Source: UBA6627 sp965248675
GTDB taxonomy: Bacteria > Chloroflexota > Dehalococcoidia > UBA2979
NCBI GenBank assembly: GCA_965248675.1
Contig: CBDFJZ010000003.1
Coordinates: 62,001 to 126,000, forward strand
Length of the DNA stretch: 64,000 bases
Direction of reading: 5' to 3'
Made by a program: the position numbers and the translations under genes. This document shows, piece after piece, positions 23,847-32,542 of the stretch. The first letter of the stretch is position 1. Each line of letters begins with the position of its first letter. The notes beneath the pieces were generated by a model. That model searched no databases. It had not been told where the DNA came from and worked only from the letters and a program-made list of their open reading frames with translations.

Positions 23847-24744
23847 ATGGGGTCGATGCTCAACCTCGACGAGGCGAGCGATTCGAATGAGTCGGCCGCG
23901 GATCTCGTCATCCCGACACTCGATCAGCTCGTCGGCGAGATCTCCGAGCTGCGCCCGTTGCCGGCCGTCGCCACGTCGATCCTGCAGCTCACCGAGCACG
24001 ACCGGTTCTCCGCGCACGAGCTGGCGAGCGCGATCGGCGCTGACCAGGCGCTCACCGCGAAGCTGCTGCGGCTCGCGAACTCCGCCTACTACGGATTCCC
24101 GAGGACGATCGGCAGCGTCCGCGACGCCGTCGTGCTGCTCGGCTTCCGCACCGTCCGCTCGACCACGCTCGCCTCTGCGTGATCGGGACGCTCTCCGAGG
24201 CGAACCACCTCGACTACAAGGCGTTCTGGCATCACTCGGTCAGCACCGGGATGCTCGCCGAGATGCTCGCTCGCACCGAGGGCGTTCACCAGGACACCGC
24301 CTTCACGGCAGGCGTGCTGCACAACATCGGGCTGCTCGCGATGGATCAGCAACGACCGGACCTCCTCGGCGCCGTGCTCGACTGCAGCCGAGCACGTGGC
24401 ACCAGTCGCCACGAGGCAGAGCGTGCGCTGCTCGGCTACACCGACGCCGATCTCGGCGGCGCGCTCGCCGTCGCCTGGTCGTTCCCCGATCAGCTCGCAG
24501 ACGCGATCCGAAACCACGCCATGTCGCTCGATACCCTCCCCGAGGAGAAGAGCCTGACCGCGTTCGTCCTCCGCGCCCGCTTGCTCGCCCGGTCGCACGG
24601 CATCGCCGACGGCATCGAACACCCTGAGCGCACCGCGCTCCCCGAGGAGTGGCGCCCCCGATCTCCGTCACGCTCAAGCGCTCCGGCGGCATGGAAGGCC
24701 TCCTCGACAAGGTCGAAGCGTTCCTCGAATCGACGATGCGCTGA
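23847..24744 (+). pseudogene. HDOD-domain signalling protein, broken by two frameshifts
   Basis: The pieces read in order as one HDOD protein of about 300 residues. The first is LRPLPAVATSILQL...ALTAKLLRLANSAYYGFPRT. A one-base loss at about 24175 (LAS|CVIGTLSEANHLDY) is followed by FWHHSVSTGMLAEMLAR...HNIGLLA. A second one-base loss occurs in the C-run at about 24652 (EEWRP|PISVTLKRSGG), and the protein then ends ESTMR at TGA 24744. ATG 23847 follows GGAGGAG. HDOD proteins act in c-di-GMP or stress signalling. Both lesions are single-base, one in a homopolymer, so sequencing error is as likely as a true pseudogene. Confidence 0.85.
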
Positions 24745-24944
24745 CCGACCGCCAGCGCTTCACCGTCACCGTCGGTTGAGCGGCGTAGCGGTCAGCGCGC
24801 GGGCGGGCGGGCGCGGGTCAGTCTCCGAGAACGAGCCGGCGGTTCTCGTTACCCGATCCAGCGTTATGTCGCCTATTCCCTTCCCATCGAGGTCTCGACA
24901 GATGCGCAGCCTCTTGCGTCTCGGTGGCGCATTCGGTAGAACAT

Positions 24945-24971
24945 TTAGCAGTCCGACACCGAGAGTGCTAA
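24945..24971 (+). promoter_or_regulatory. CIRCE element (HrcA operator) of groEL
   Basis: TTAGCAGTC-N9-GAGTGCTAA matches the CIRCE consensus TTAGCACTC-N9-GAGTGCTAA with one mismatch, 53 bp before the groEL ATG. It implies repression by HrcA and heat-shock derepression. hrcA is not in the window. Confidence 0.92.
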
Positions 24972-25024
24972 ATCGCGCACATGCCGCCGGTGCACTGCCG
25001 GCAGAGCGAGGTAATAGGGGAACG

Positions 25025-26641
25025 ATGGCGAAGCAACTGCTTTTTGACGAAGACGCGCGCCAGGCGCTCCGTGACGGCATCGACGCCCTCGCGGACGCGG
25101 TCAAGATGACGCTCGGCCCGCGTGGCCGCAACGTCGTCCTGGACAAGAAGTTCGGCGCGCCGACCATCACCAACGATGGCGTCACGATCGCCAAGGACAT
25201 CGAGCTCAGCGAACCGTTCGAGAACATCGGCGCGCAGCTCGCCAAGGAGATCGCCTCCAAGACGAACGACGTCGCCGGTGACGGCACGACCACCGCGACC
25301 GTCCTCGGCCAGGCGATCGTGCACGAGGGTATGAAGAACGTCGCCGCCGGAGCCGATCCGATGGCGCTCAAGCGCGGCATCGAGGTGTCCGCTCGCGCGA
25401 TCACCGAGCAGCTCACCAAAAACTCGACCAAGGTCACGACCAAGGAGCAGATGGCGCAGGTCGCCTCGATCTCCGCGGCCTCGGATGAGATCGGCGAGCT
25501 GATCGGCACCGTCATGGAGGCCGCCGGCAAGGACGGCGTGATCACCATCGAGGAGTCGAAGGGCATCGAGACCGAGGTCGAGTACGTCGAGGGCATGGCC
25601 TTCGACCGCGGCTACATCTCGCCTTACTTCGTGACCAACCCGGAGCGCATGGAGGCGGTCCTCGACGACGCGCACATTTTCGTCACCGACCAGAAGCTCT
25701 CGTCGGTCAACGACATCCTGCCGTGGCTCGAGAAGCAGCTCCAGGTCTCCAAGAACCTGGTCGTGATCGCCGAGGACGTCGATGGCGAGGCGCTCGCCAC
25801 GCTCGCCGTGAACAAGCTGCGCGGCACCGTCAACGTCGTCGCGGTGAAGGCGCCCGGCTTCGGCGACCGCCGCAAGGAGAACCTCGGCGACATCGCATCG
25901 ATCACCGGCGCGGAGCTGATCAGCAAAGAGCTGAACCGCGCGCTCGACACCGCGACGCCGCAGGACCTCGGCTCCGCGCGCCGCGTCGTCGTCACCAAGG
26001 ATGAGACGACGATCATCGAGGGCAAAGGCACGAAGAAGGCGATCGGGGAGCGCACGCGGATGATCCGCGCCCAGCTCGACAACGCCACCTCCGACTGGGA
26101 CCGCGAGAAGCTGCAGGAACGCCTCGGCAAGATCGCCGGCTCCGTCGCCGTGATCAAGGTCGGTGCCGCCACCGAGATCGAGCTGACCGAGAAGAAGCAC
26201 CGCGTCGAGGACGCGCTGTCGGCGACCCGCGCGGCCGTCGAGGAGGGCATGGTCCCCGGCGGCGGAGTCGCGTTCCTCAACGCGCTGCCCGCGCTCGACA
26301 AGGTCGATCTCGCGGGCGACGAGGCAACCGGCCTACGCATCATGCGCCGCGCCCTGCAGGAGCCGCTGCGCCGGATCACGGCGAACGCCGGCCAGGACGG
26401 CTCGGTGATCGTCGAAAAGGTCGGCACCCTGAAGAAGGGCGAGGGCTACGACGCCGCGAAGGACGACTACGGCAACATGGTCAAGCTGGGCATCATCGAC
26501 CCGGCCAAGGTGACCAAGGCCGCACTCGAGAACGCGGTGTCGATCGCCGGCATGGTGCTCACCACCAACTGCCTCGTGACCGACAAGCCCGAGGGCAACG
26601 CCGCGGGCGCTGGTGCGGGCGCCGGGATGGACATGTACTAG
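25025..26641 (+). CDS. groEL: chaperonin GroEL (Hsp60)
   Basis: A 538-residue chaperonin that folds proteins in an ATP-dependent double-ring cage. It begins MAKQLLFDEDARQALRDG. It contains the ATP site DGTTTATVL and KAPGFGDRRK, and ends in a Gly/Ala repeat followed by MDMY, a short variant of the GGM tail. ATG 25025 is preceded by GAGGTAATAGGGG and the CIRCE site. An in-frame open stretch upstream belongs to the broken HDOD gene and is not part of GroEL. No groES is adjacent, so this is a single-gene chaperonin locus. Confidence 0.97.
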   Translation: MAKQLLFDEDARQALRDGIDALADAVKMTLGPRGRNVVLDKKFGAPTITNDGVTIAKDIELSEPFENIGAQLAKEIASKTNDVAGDGTTTATVLGQAIVHEGMKNVAAGADPMALKRGIEVSARAITEQLTKNSTKVTTKEQMAQVASISAASDEIGELIGTVMEAAGKDGVITIEESKGIETEVEYVEGMAFDRGYISPYFVTNPERMEAVLDDAHIFVTDQKLSSVNDILPWLEKQLQVSKNLVVIAEDVDGEALATLAVNKLRGTVNVVAVKAPGFGDRRKENLGDIASITGAELISKELNRALDTATPQDLGSARRVVVTKDETTIIEGKGTKKAIGERTRMIRAQLDNATSDWDREKLQERLGKIAGSVAVIKVGAATEIELTEKKHRVEDALSATRAAVEEGMVPGGGVAFLNALPALDKVDLAGDEATGLRIMRRALQEPLRRITANAGQDGSVIVEKVGTLKKGEGYDAAKDDYGNMVKLGIIDPAKVTKAALENAVSIAGMVLTTNCLVTDKPEGNAAGAGAGAGMDMY

Positions 26642-26654
26642 GCCGGGCCCCTAG

Positions 26655-26706
26655 CCCGGACGAGCAGCCCGGACGAGCAGCCCGGACGAGCAGCCCGGAC
26701 GAGCAG
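26655..26706 (+). repeat. 13-bp minisatellite, four copies, after groEL
   Basis: Four exact tandem copies of CCCGGACGAGCAG occupy 52 bp. They are flanked by the partial repeats GGGCCCCTAG and TCCGGGC, which could fold back on the units. It lies between the groEL stop and a strong terminator, in untranslated sequence. No reading frame or spacer structure suggests CRISPR. Confidence 0.85.
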
Positions 26707-26740
26707 TCCGGGCATCATCGGGGCAGACGTCCGAATCCAG

Positions 26741-26769
26741 ACGGGGCCGGCTGCAGCCGGCCCCGTTTT
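26741..26769 (+). terminator. strong Rho-independent terminator of groEL
   Basis: ACGGGGCCGGCTG/CAGCCGGCCCCGT forms an uninterrupted 13-bp palindromic stem followed by TTTTCG. It ends the groEL transcript about 100 bp after the stop. Confidence 0.9.
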
Positions 26770-26846
26770 CGTTTCCGCGCTGCTGATTGTTCTGATCCCG
26801 CCACTGCAGGCGCGTTATGCTGGAACCGAGCCGAAAGGTGGAACGG

Positions 26847-27299
26847 GTGCGCTACGGAGACAACGGCCTCGCCGTTGACTTTGACCGGATGGCACGCGCC
26901 GTCGACGACGGCGATGTGATCGTCGTCGGCTTCGAGATGACCTCGAAACGGCTCGTCATCGACCTGCGCGCCGACGACCACTCCCCACCCCTGCTCGAGC
27001 TCGTCGACCCGGTCGGCGGCGCCCACGAGCGCAACGCCTGGCTCAGCGAACGTCGTCCCGGTGTCCCGCTGCCGGAGAAGTTCGTCTTCTTCGTCTGGCC
27101 GCACAGCGTCGAGATGCTCGGCCAGTCACCGCTCTTCGAGCGCTCACGCGCCCGCATCGAACGCGAGCAGGGCATCGACGTCGCCGACGACGTCCGCGAT
27201 CTGCTGGACGACCTTGCGCGCCGCGAGCGCGACGACCTCCGGCAGGCGCTGCTCGGCGGCGAGGGCTATGAGACGGTTTGGACCCGCGACCAGCACTGA
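26847..27299 (+). CDS. conserved-type hypothetical protein
   Basis: A roughly 150-residue soluble, acidic protein with a beta-rich first half (GDVIVVGFEMTSKRLVIDLR) and a charged helical second half (DDVRDLLDDLARRERDDLRQ). I do not recognise the family. GTG 26847 follows AAAGGTGG; an ATG at 26817 lies inside a TATGCT -10-like box and is less likely. It is co-directional with the glutaredoxin-like gene 104 bp downstream. Confidence 0.6.
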   Translation: MRYGDNGLAVDFDRMARAVDDGDVIVVGFEMTSKRLVIDLRADDHSPPLLELVDPVGGAHERNAWLSERRPGVPLPEKFVFFVWPHSVEMLGQSPLFERSRARIEREQGIDVADDVRDLLDDLARRERDDLRQALLGGEGYETVWTRDQH

Positions 27300-27403
27300 G
27301 CCGCGAGCGCGGACCGTGGCGATGCTCCCCTCTCCGAGGCCGTTCCGTGCCAAGCTGGACCGTCGTCGCCTCCCACCCGGGGCGCGCCGTGGCGGAGGAA
27401 TGC

Positions 27404-27802
27404 ATGGCTCGCCTCGTCGTCTACGGACGCTCCTCGTTTTGCCCGGACATGATGCGCTGGGAGCACTGGCTGACGCGGAACCCCGTCGAGCACATCGCGT
27501 TCGACATCGACACCGATCGCGAAGCCCTCGCGAAGGTCGTCGGCTGGACCGGCCACCAGTCCGTGCCGACGCTCGTCATCGCCGACCAAGACGGCGTCGA
27601 CCCGATCGAGGAGCCCTCGCCGCTCGCGGCTGGCCGAGGCCCCCGCGCCGTCGACCGCGGCACGATGCTCACTGAGCCCAACCCCGGCCAGGTCGAGGAG
27701 TTCCTGGACCGCCACGGCATCCCGTACGGCGGTGACGAGGACGGTGAACGGAACGGCGACGAGGACGACAGCAAGGGCATCTTCAGCCGCCTGCTAGGCT
27801 AG
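27404..27802 (+). CDS. glutaredoxin-like protein (single active-site Cys)
   Basis: A 132-residue protein with a thioredoxin/glutaredoxin fold. It opens LVVYGRSSFCPDMMRWEHWL, with a CPDM active site in place of CPYC, and has the cis-proline in TGHQSVPTLVIAD. A monothiol mechanism, glutathione-like thiol exchange or Fe-S handling is possible. The C-terminal 50 residues are acidic and Gly-rich and end GIFSRLLG. ATG 27404 follows GGAGGAA. The gene converges on the amidase, and the two coding ends overlap by 4 bp. Confidence 0.82.
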   Translation: MARLVVYGRSSFCPDMMRWEHWLTRNPVEHIAFDIDTDREALAKVVGWTGHQSVPTLVIADQDGVDPIEEPSPLAAGRGPRAVDRGTMLTEPNPGQVEEFLDRHGIPYGGDEDGERNGDEDDSKGIFSRLLG

Positions 27803-29187
27803 CTGTCGGCCTCGGCCAGCGGGGGCCAGCGGTCACTCCACGGCGCATCCGCCTCGAGCTGTGACCCCAGCTCGAACAGGTCGCGGTCCGCGCCAATCCG
27901 TCCCACCAGCTGGACGCTGACCGGCAGCCCCTCTTCGCTCATCGCGAGCGGGACCGTAAGCGCCGGCTGGCCGGTGAAGCTAAACGGAAACGTGAACATC
28001 CCCGTGTTCGCCACCCCGTCGGCCGCGCCCAGCGGCCACGCCGGCTGGCGGATCGTCGGCGTCACCAGCACGTCGTGCTGCAGCCACCAATCGAGCACCG
28101 GCGCGACCCGATCCGCGATCGTCGCCGCCGCCTGTTCGGCTTCCGCCGCCGTGACGCCCGCGTCCCGCGCGCCGCGCTCCAGCAGCTCCCGTCGCAGGTC
28201 ACCCTCCCGCAGCGGCCTCCCCGCGGCCGTTTCGAGCCAGCGCAGCTGCGCCGCGCGCGCGAACGCGCCGGACAGCGCGAGGGCGTCCGCCAGCGGCGTG
28301 AACAGATCGTCGAGCGCCTCGGGACGCGCCGCTTCGACGCTGTGGCCCCGAGCGCGGAGCAGCCAGCCGGCCTGCTCGACGGCGGCGACGACGTCGCGGT
28401 GCACCTCCAGGGACGAGCCCGGATCGTGCGTGAGCAGGCCGATCCGCAGGGCCGGCAGATCGGCGTCCGGAGCTGCCCCGATGTCGGCCACCACCTCGAG
28501 CACCCCGGCCATATCGCGGATCGAACGGGTGAGCACGAAGTTCGCCCACACACCGTTCAGATCCGGCTGGTCGGCCGGCGTCGCGCTCGGCACCAGGCCA
28601 CGCGACGGCTTCAATGTGGCGACGCCGCAGCACGCGGCCGGCACGCGCAGTGACCCCGTCGCGTCGCCACCTGGCGCGATGCTCACGAGGCCCGCGGCCA
28701 CCGCCGCCGCCGACCCGCCGCTCGATCCGCCCGCCGTCCGCTTCACGTCCCACGGATTGCGTGTCGGCCCGAACGCCTCCGGCTCCGTCGTGAATCCCGA
28801 CGCCAGCTGCGGCAGGTTGGTCTTCCCGACCGGGATGAACCCCGCGTCGAGCAGCCGTCGCACCAGCTCCGTCGTGCGCGCCGAGCGGTATCCGCTGTCC
28901 CGCAGCACCGAGGTGCCCAGCGAGTACGGCGTGTCCTCGAGCTCCTCACCCCCGTCCTTGAGCAGGATCGGCACGCCGCGAAACGGCTGGTCGAACTGCG
29001 GCAAAGCGGCGACGAACCGATGGGCGACCTCGGGCAGTGGCGTGATCACGGCGTTGATCGCCGGGTTCACCGCCTCGATCCGGGCCAGCGCGGCATCGAC
29101 CAGCTCGCTCGGCGTCAGCTCGCCGTGCCGTACCGCCTCGGCCTGTCCCGCCGCGTCGAGGCGCCACCAGTCGCTTGGAATCGCCAT
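27799..29187 (-). CDS. amidase-signature family hydrolase (first of a tandem pair)
   Basis: A 462-residue amidase-signature enzyme with a Ser-cisSer-Lys triad. The lysine is in PILLKDGGEE, the cis-serine in TAGGSSGGSAAAVAAG, and the nucleophile in GDATGSLRVPAACCG. The C-terminal GLPVSVQLVGRIGADRDLFELG is typical of the family. It hydrolyses an amide or carbamoyl bond of unknown substrate and lacks the GatA-specific context. It is closely similar in motif and order to the next gene, so the two arose by tandem duplication. Confidence 0.9.
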   Translation of the reverse strand: MAIPSDWWRLDAAGQAEAVRHGELTPSELVDAALARIEAVNPAINAVITPLPEVAHRFVAALPQFDQPFRGVPILLKDGGEELEDTPYSLGTSVLRDSGYRSARTTELVRRLLDAGFIPVGKTNLPQLASGFTTEPEAFGPTRNPWDVKRTAGGSSGGSAAAVAAGLVSIAPGGDATGSLRVPAACCGVATLKPSRGLVPSATPADQPDLNGVWANFVLTRSIRDMAGVLEVVADIGAAPDADLPALRIGLLTHDPGSSLEVHRDVVAAVEQAGWLLRARGHSVEAARPEALDDLFTPLADALALSGAFARAAQLRWLETAAGRPLREGDLRRELLERGARDAGVTAAEAEQAAATIADRVAPVLDWWLQHDVLVTPTIRQPAWPLGAADGVANTGMFTFPFSFTGQPALTVPLAMSEEGLPVSVQLVGRIGADRDLFELGSQLEADAPWSDRWPPLAEADS

Positions 29188-29221
29188 GTTCGACGTTGTA
29201 CGCGATCGCGGAACCGGCGGG

Positions 29222-29536
29222 CTAGTTCGAATCGAACGCCAACGGGGGCCAGCGCTCCGCCCACGGGGCGTCCGCCTCGATCTGAGCGGCCAACTGCAGG
29301 AGCTGGCGGTCGGCGCCCATGCGGCCGACCAGTTGGACGCCGACCGGCAAGCCGCCCTCGGTCATCCCGATCGGAAGCGCCAGGGATGGGTAGCCGATGT
29401 GGGTGAATTGCATCGGCGAGAATCCGACTGGCTTCCAGTCGTAATCATCGCCCGGTTCCAGCGGCCACGCGGCCTGTCGTTGGACGGGCATCACCAGGAC
29501 GTCGTACCGGTCCCACCACTCGATCGTTCGTTCGAA
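29222..29536 (-). pseudogene. C-terminal fragment of the second amidase (downstream of an in-frame TAA)
   Basis: Directly after the TAA at 29537-29539 the same frame continues FERTIEWWDRYDVLVMPV. It then reads WPLEPGDDYDW and the family C-terminus GLPVGVQLVGRMGADRQLLQ to a stop at 29222. This aligns with the end of the intact paralogue next door. It could be translated from an internal ATG at 29494 as 90 residues, but alone it has no catalytic residue. Confidence 0.75.
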
Positions 29537-30613
29537 TTACGCAGTCACCCATGCCACCGCCGCATCCACCTCCGCCTGCGACGGCAGAGTAAGCGAGCGT
29601 CCGCGTAGATGAATCGGAAGCAGATCGCCGTCCCGCAACGGCCGGCCCACGGCCTCCTCAAGCCAGCGGACACCCGCGATGTCGGTCAGTGCCTGGACCG
29701 GTGCGGCGGCATCGCCCAGCCGGCCCCAAAGACTATCGAGCGCCGCCGGATAGGACTCAGTGACCTCGTGACCGCGGGCCGCTAGCAGCGAACCTGCCTG
29801 CAGAACGGCGGCCCGACATCGGGGTGGATCGCCGTCCGGCCATTCGGGATCGTGCGGAAGCACGCCGAGGCGGAGCCCGTCAGCAGGCAGATCCTCAGCA
29901 GGCCCCGTATTCGCGACCGCGTCGAGCGTTGCGGAGAGATCACGGATCGACCGCGCGAGCACGAAGGCCGTCCAAAGCCGCCCAGGATCGGGCAGATCGC
30001 GAGGCTTCGCGGCGGGCACCAACCCACGGGACGGGCGCAGCGTCGCGAGGCCGCAGCAAGCGGCGGGCACCCGGATCGAACCGCTGCCGTCGCTGCCCTG
30101 GGCGAGGCTCACGAATCCTGCGGCGACCGCTGCCGCTGAGCCGCCGCTGGATCCACCGGCCGTCCGCGTGAGGTCCCACGGGTTTCGGGTCGGCCCGAAG
30201 GCGGGCGGCTTGGTGGCGAAGCCGTAAGAGAGCTCCGGGACGTTCGTCTTGCCAATCGGGATGAAGCCGGCATCAAGGAGACGCCGCACCAGCTCTGTTG
30301 TCCGCGTCGAGCGATAGTCGATGTCGCACAAGACAGACGTACCGAGGTAGTACGGCGTCCCTTCCCACTCCTCGCCGGCGTCCTTGAGCAAGATCGGCAC
30401 GCCTCGGAACGGGCGGTCATCCTCGGGCAGCTCGGCGACACGGCGGCGCGCGTCCTCGGGCAGCGGCGTGATCACCGCGTTGATCACGGGGTTCAACGCC
30501 TCGACTCGCGCGAGCGCGGCCTCGACGAGATCCTCGGCAGTGGTGTCGCCCGCGCGGATCAGGGCGGCCTGGGCCGTGGCGTCGGGGCGCCACCAGTTCT
30601 CGGGAGCGGGCAT
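29537..30613 (-). CDS. amidase-signature family hydrolase (second of a tandem pair, truncated by TAA)
   Basis: A 358-residue product carrying the whole catalytic core: PILLKDAGEEW, TAGGSSGGSAAAVAAG and GSDGSGSIRVPAACCG. It stops at TAA 29537 before the last third of the domain. Without that stop the gene would run 30613 to 29222, the same size as its neighbour. The TAA follows AWVTA where the paralogue has sense codons. It may be a recent nonsense mutation or a base error. ATG 30613 matches the paralogue's start context (MPAPENWWRPDA). Confidence 0.8.
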   Translation of the reverse strand: MPAPENWWRPDATAQAALIRAGDTTAEDLVEAALARVEALNPVINAVITPLPEDARRRVAELPEDDRPFRGVPILLKDAGEEWEGTPYYLGTSVLCDIDYRSTRTTELVRRLLDAGFIPIGKTNVPELSYGFATKPPAFGPTRNPWDLTRTAGGSSGGSAAAVAAGFVSLAQGSDGSGSIRVPAACCGLATLRPSRGLVPAAKPRDLPDPGRLWTAFVLARSIRDLSATLDAVANTGPAEDLPADGLRLGVLPHDPEWPDGDPPRCRAAVLQAGSLLAARGHEVTESYPAALDSLWGRLGDAAAPVQALTDIAGVRWLEEAVGRPLRDGDLLPIHLRGRSLTLPSQAEVDAAVAWVTA

Positions 30614-30645
30614 GGTGGGGAGGGTATGCGACGCGCCCGATCGCG

Positions 30646-32106
30646 TCAGGTAATCGTCCACCACGGTTCGTCGGTGCCGTCCCGGTCGCCGCGACCGATC
30701 CACCAGGCGACTGCCGCCGCCACGACCATCACGACGGCAGCCACGACGAACACCTCGCGGAACGTCGACACCTCGGCGTCGACGATCAGTGCGTCGAACT
30801 CCGGCGAATCGAAGTCGATCGTGCCCGCGCGCGCGTAGAACCGTCCGAGGCCAGACGAGGTCAGCAGCGCCGCGCCGAGCAGCATCCCGGTCACCCGGCT
30901 CAGCGTCAGCCACGACGCCGCCGTCGCCCGTTCGTCCTCGCGCACCCGCTGCAGCACCGCCGCGCTCAGCGGCGCGATCACCAGCCCGAACCCGAAGCCG
31001 CCGACGAGCAACGGCGCCGTGCGGACCAACTCCGAGGGCGTCTCGCCCCAGGCCTGCAGCCCGGCGAATCCGACGGCGGTGAGCACCATCCCCAGCGAGG
31101 CGATCGCCCGCAGCCCATGGCGGCTGCCCAGCCAGCCGCCGGCCAGGGCGCCGGCCGGGACCGCCACAGTCAGCCGCATCAGCGTCAGCCCGCCTGCCAG
31201 CGCCCCTTCCGCCAGCACGAGGTTCACGAATAGCGGCACGCCGATCAGCGCCGTGATCAACCCGCCGCCCAGCAGCAGGCTCGTCGCGTTCGCGGCGATC
31301 ACCTCGCGCGACCCGAGCATCCCGAGCCGCACGAGCGACGGACCGAAGCGCCGCTCGTGCTGCCAGAAGAGCGTGGCAAGCGCGGCGGTGGCGACCAGCA
31401 TCAGTAAGGTCACGCCCAACGCGCGTGGCGCGTTCGGGTCGTCAACGAGGGCGAACGTGAGCACGGCCAGCGCCGCGCCGAGCAACGTCGCCCCCAGCCA
31501 GTCGATCCCCGCGCGCCGCCGCGTCCTGCCGGCGAGCAACCAGACCGCCGCGAGCACCGGCAACGCCATCGGGATGTTCACCCAGAACACCATTCGCCAG
31601 CCGAACCACTCCGTGATCGCCCCGCCCCAGAGCGGTCCGATCAGCGCGCCCGCCTCGGACGCCGCCGCGATCGCACCGAGCCCCATCAGCCGCCGCCCTC
31701 GAGGCAGTTCGTCGACGACGATCGCCATCGCGACCGGCACCACCGCGCCGCCCCCCACGGCCTGCAACGCCCTCGAGGCGACGATCGCGCCGAAGTTCGG
31801 CCCCACCGCGACCAGCACGCTGCCGGCCATGAACAGCCCGAGCGCCGCCGCATACACGCGCGCGTGCCCGTACACATCGGCGAGCCGCCCCACGATCGGC
31901 AGCGCGACGATGTAGCCCAGCAGGTACCCGTTGACGATCCACGACGCCTGGTAGAGGTCGTCGACGGTGAGCCCGATGTCGCTGATCAATGCCGGCAGCA
32001 CCGTCACGATCGAAGTCTGATCGTCGGCCGCGATGAACACGCCGGCCGCCACCGCGATCAGCAGCCAGCGTTGCTTTCGCTCCGTCGTCCGATCGATCGC
32101 CTGCAT
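30646..32106 (-). CDS. MFS drug:H+ antiporter-2 (DHA2)-type transporter
   Basis: A 486-residue, 14-helix major facilitator. Motif A appears as GRLADVYGHARVY between helices 2 and 3. The motif C-like GPLWGGAITEWFGWRMVFW region ends with the FWVNIP signature common to DHA2 exporters, and D61-D62-like charges sit in helix 1. It exports lipophilic drugs or similar compounds in exchange for protons. ATG 32106 (MQAIDRTTER) gives the normal length; longer starts add basic low-complexity residues. No regulator gene is adjacent. Confidence 0.9.
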   Translation of the reverse strand: MQAIDRTTERKQRWLLIAVAAGVFIAADDQTSIVTVLPALISDIGLTVDDLYQASWIVNGYLLGYIVALPIVGRLADVYGHARVYAAALGLFMAGSVLVAVGPNFGAIVASRALQAVGGGAVVPVAMAIVVDELPRGRRLMGLGAIAAASEAGALIGPLWGGAITEWFGWRMVFWVNIPMALPVLAAVWLLAGRTRRRAGIDWLGATLLGAALAVLTFALVDDPNAPRALGVTLLMLVATAALATLFWQHERRFGPSLVRLGMLGSREVIAANATSLLLGGGLITALIGVPLFVNLVLAEGALAGGLTLMRLTVAVPAGALAGGWLGSRHGLRAIASLGMVLTAVGFAGLQAWGETPSELVRTAPLLVGGFGFGLVIAPLSAAVLQRVREDERATAASWLTLSRVTGMLLGAALLTSSGLGRFYARAGTIDFDSPEFDALIVDAEVSTFREVFVVAAVVMVVAAAVAWWIGRGDRDGTDEPWWTIT

Positions 32107-32251
32107 CTCGACAGCATGCACGCCCTCGCTCGCGCGTCCTATCGGGGCCAGGCCCACAGCCGGCAGCCGCTCAGATCGATCCCCTCGTCGAACTCCGCCC
32201 CGAACCATGTGTGGTTCCCCGGCCCTGGTTCGCGGGCCACCCCGATCACCG

Positions 32252-32390
32252 CTCGAGGCGCGAAGCGCCCTTCCGAGTGGGGGTGTAGGGGCGCCTCGCC
32301 CGGAGGGCGATCCCAGCTGAACAGCCCCACGGGGATTTGGGTGGGCGGGATCTTACCTAGCTCTGCAAACACCGCCGAAGGCGCCGTCGA
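32252..32390 (+). repeat. dispersed intergenic repeat, copy A
   Basis: The conserved blocks in order are GGCGCGAAGCG, GAGTGGGGGTGTRGGGGC, a G+C-rich hairpin, CCCCACGGGGATT, GGGTGGGCGGG and TGCAAACAMCGCCGAAGGCG. This copy has an enlarged middle section (about 20 bp longer than copy B). It is in the same orientation as copies B and C. Confidence 0.75.
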
Positions 32391-32456
32391 GTGCCGATGT
32401 GCTCACGAAACGCCGCCGTGGCCTCGCCGTTCAGTGTCCAAGGATCACTCCACCCG

Positions 32457-32542
32457 CCCCCGCCAGCATCGAGGCCCCGCCCAGCATCGAGCCCTCGCCG
32501 GCATCGAGCCCTCGCCGGCATCGAGCCCTCGCCGGCATCGAG
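32457..32542 (+). repeat. 17-bp minisatellite, about five copies
   Basis: Three exact copies of CCCTCGCCGGCATCGAG (32492-32542) are preceded by two diverged copies (32457-32491). The array ends 10 bp before the lipoprotein stop and is untranslated. Spacer-free tandem structure excludes CRISPR. Confidence 0.85.

Noticed and set aside
24179..26641. An 820-residue open frame that would fuse an HDOD protein to GroEL
   Set aside because: The groEL ATG at 25025 has its own ribosome-binding site and CIRCE element. The upstream part is HDOD sequence followed by out-of-frame residues left open by a frameshift.
26655..32542. The 13-bp and 17-bp tandem arrays as CRISPR arrays
   Set aside because: The units are contiguous without spacers and are too short, and no cas gene is present.
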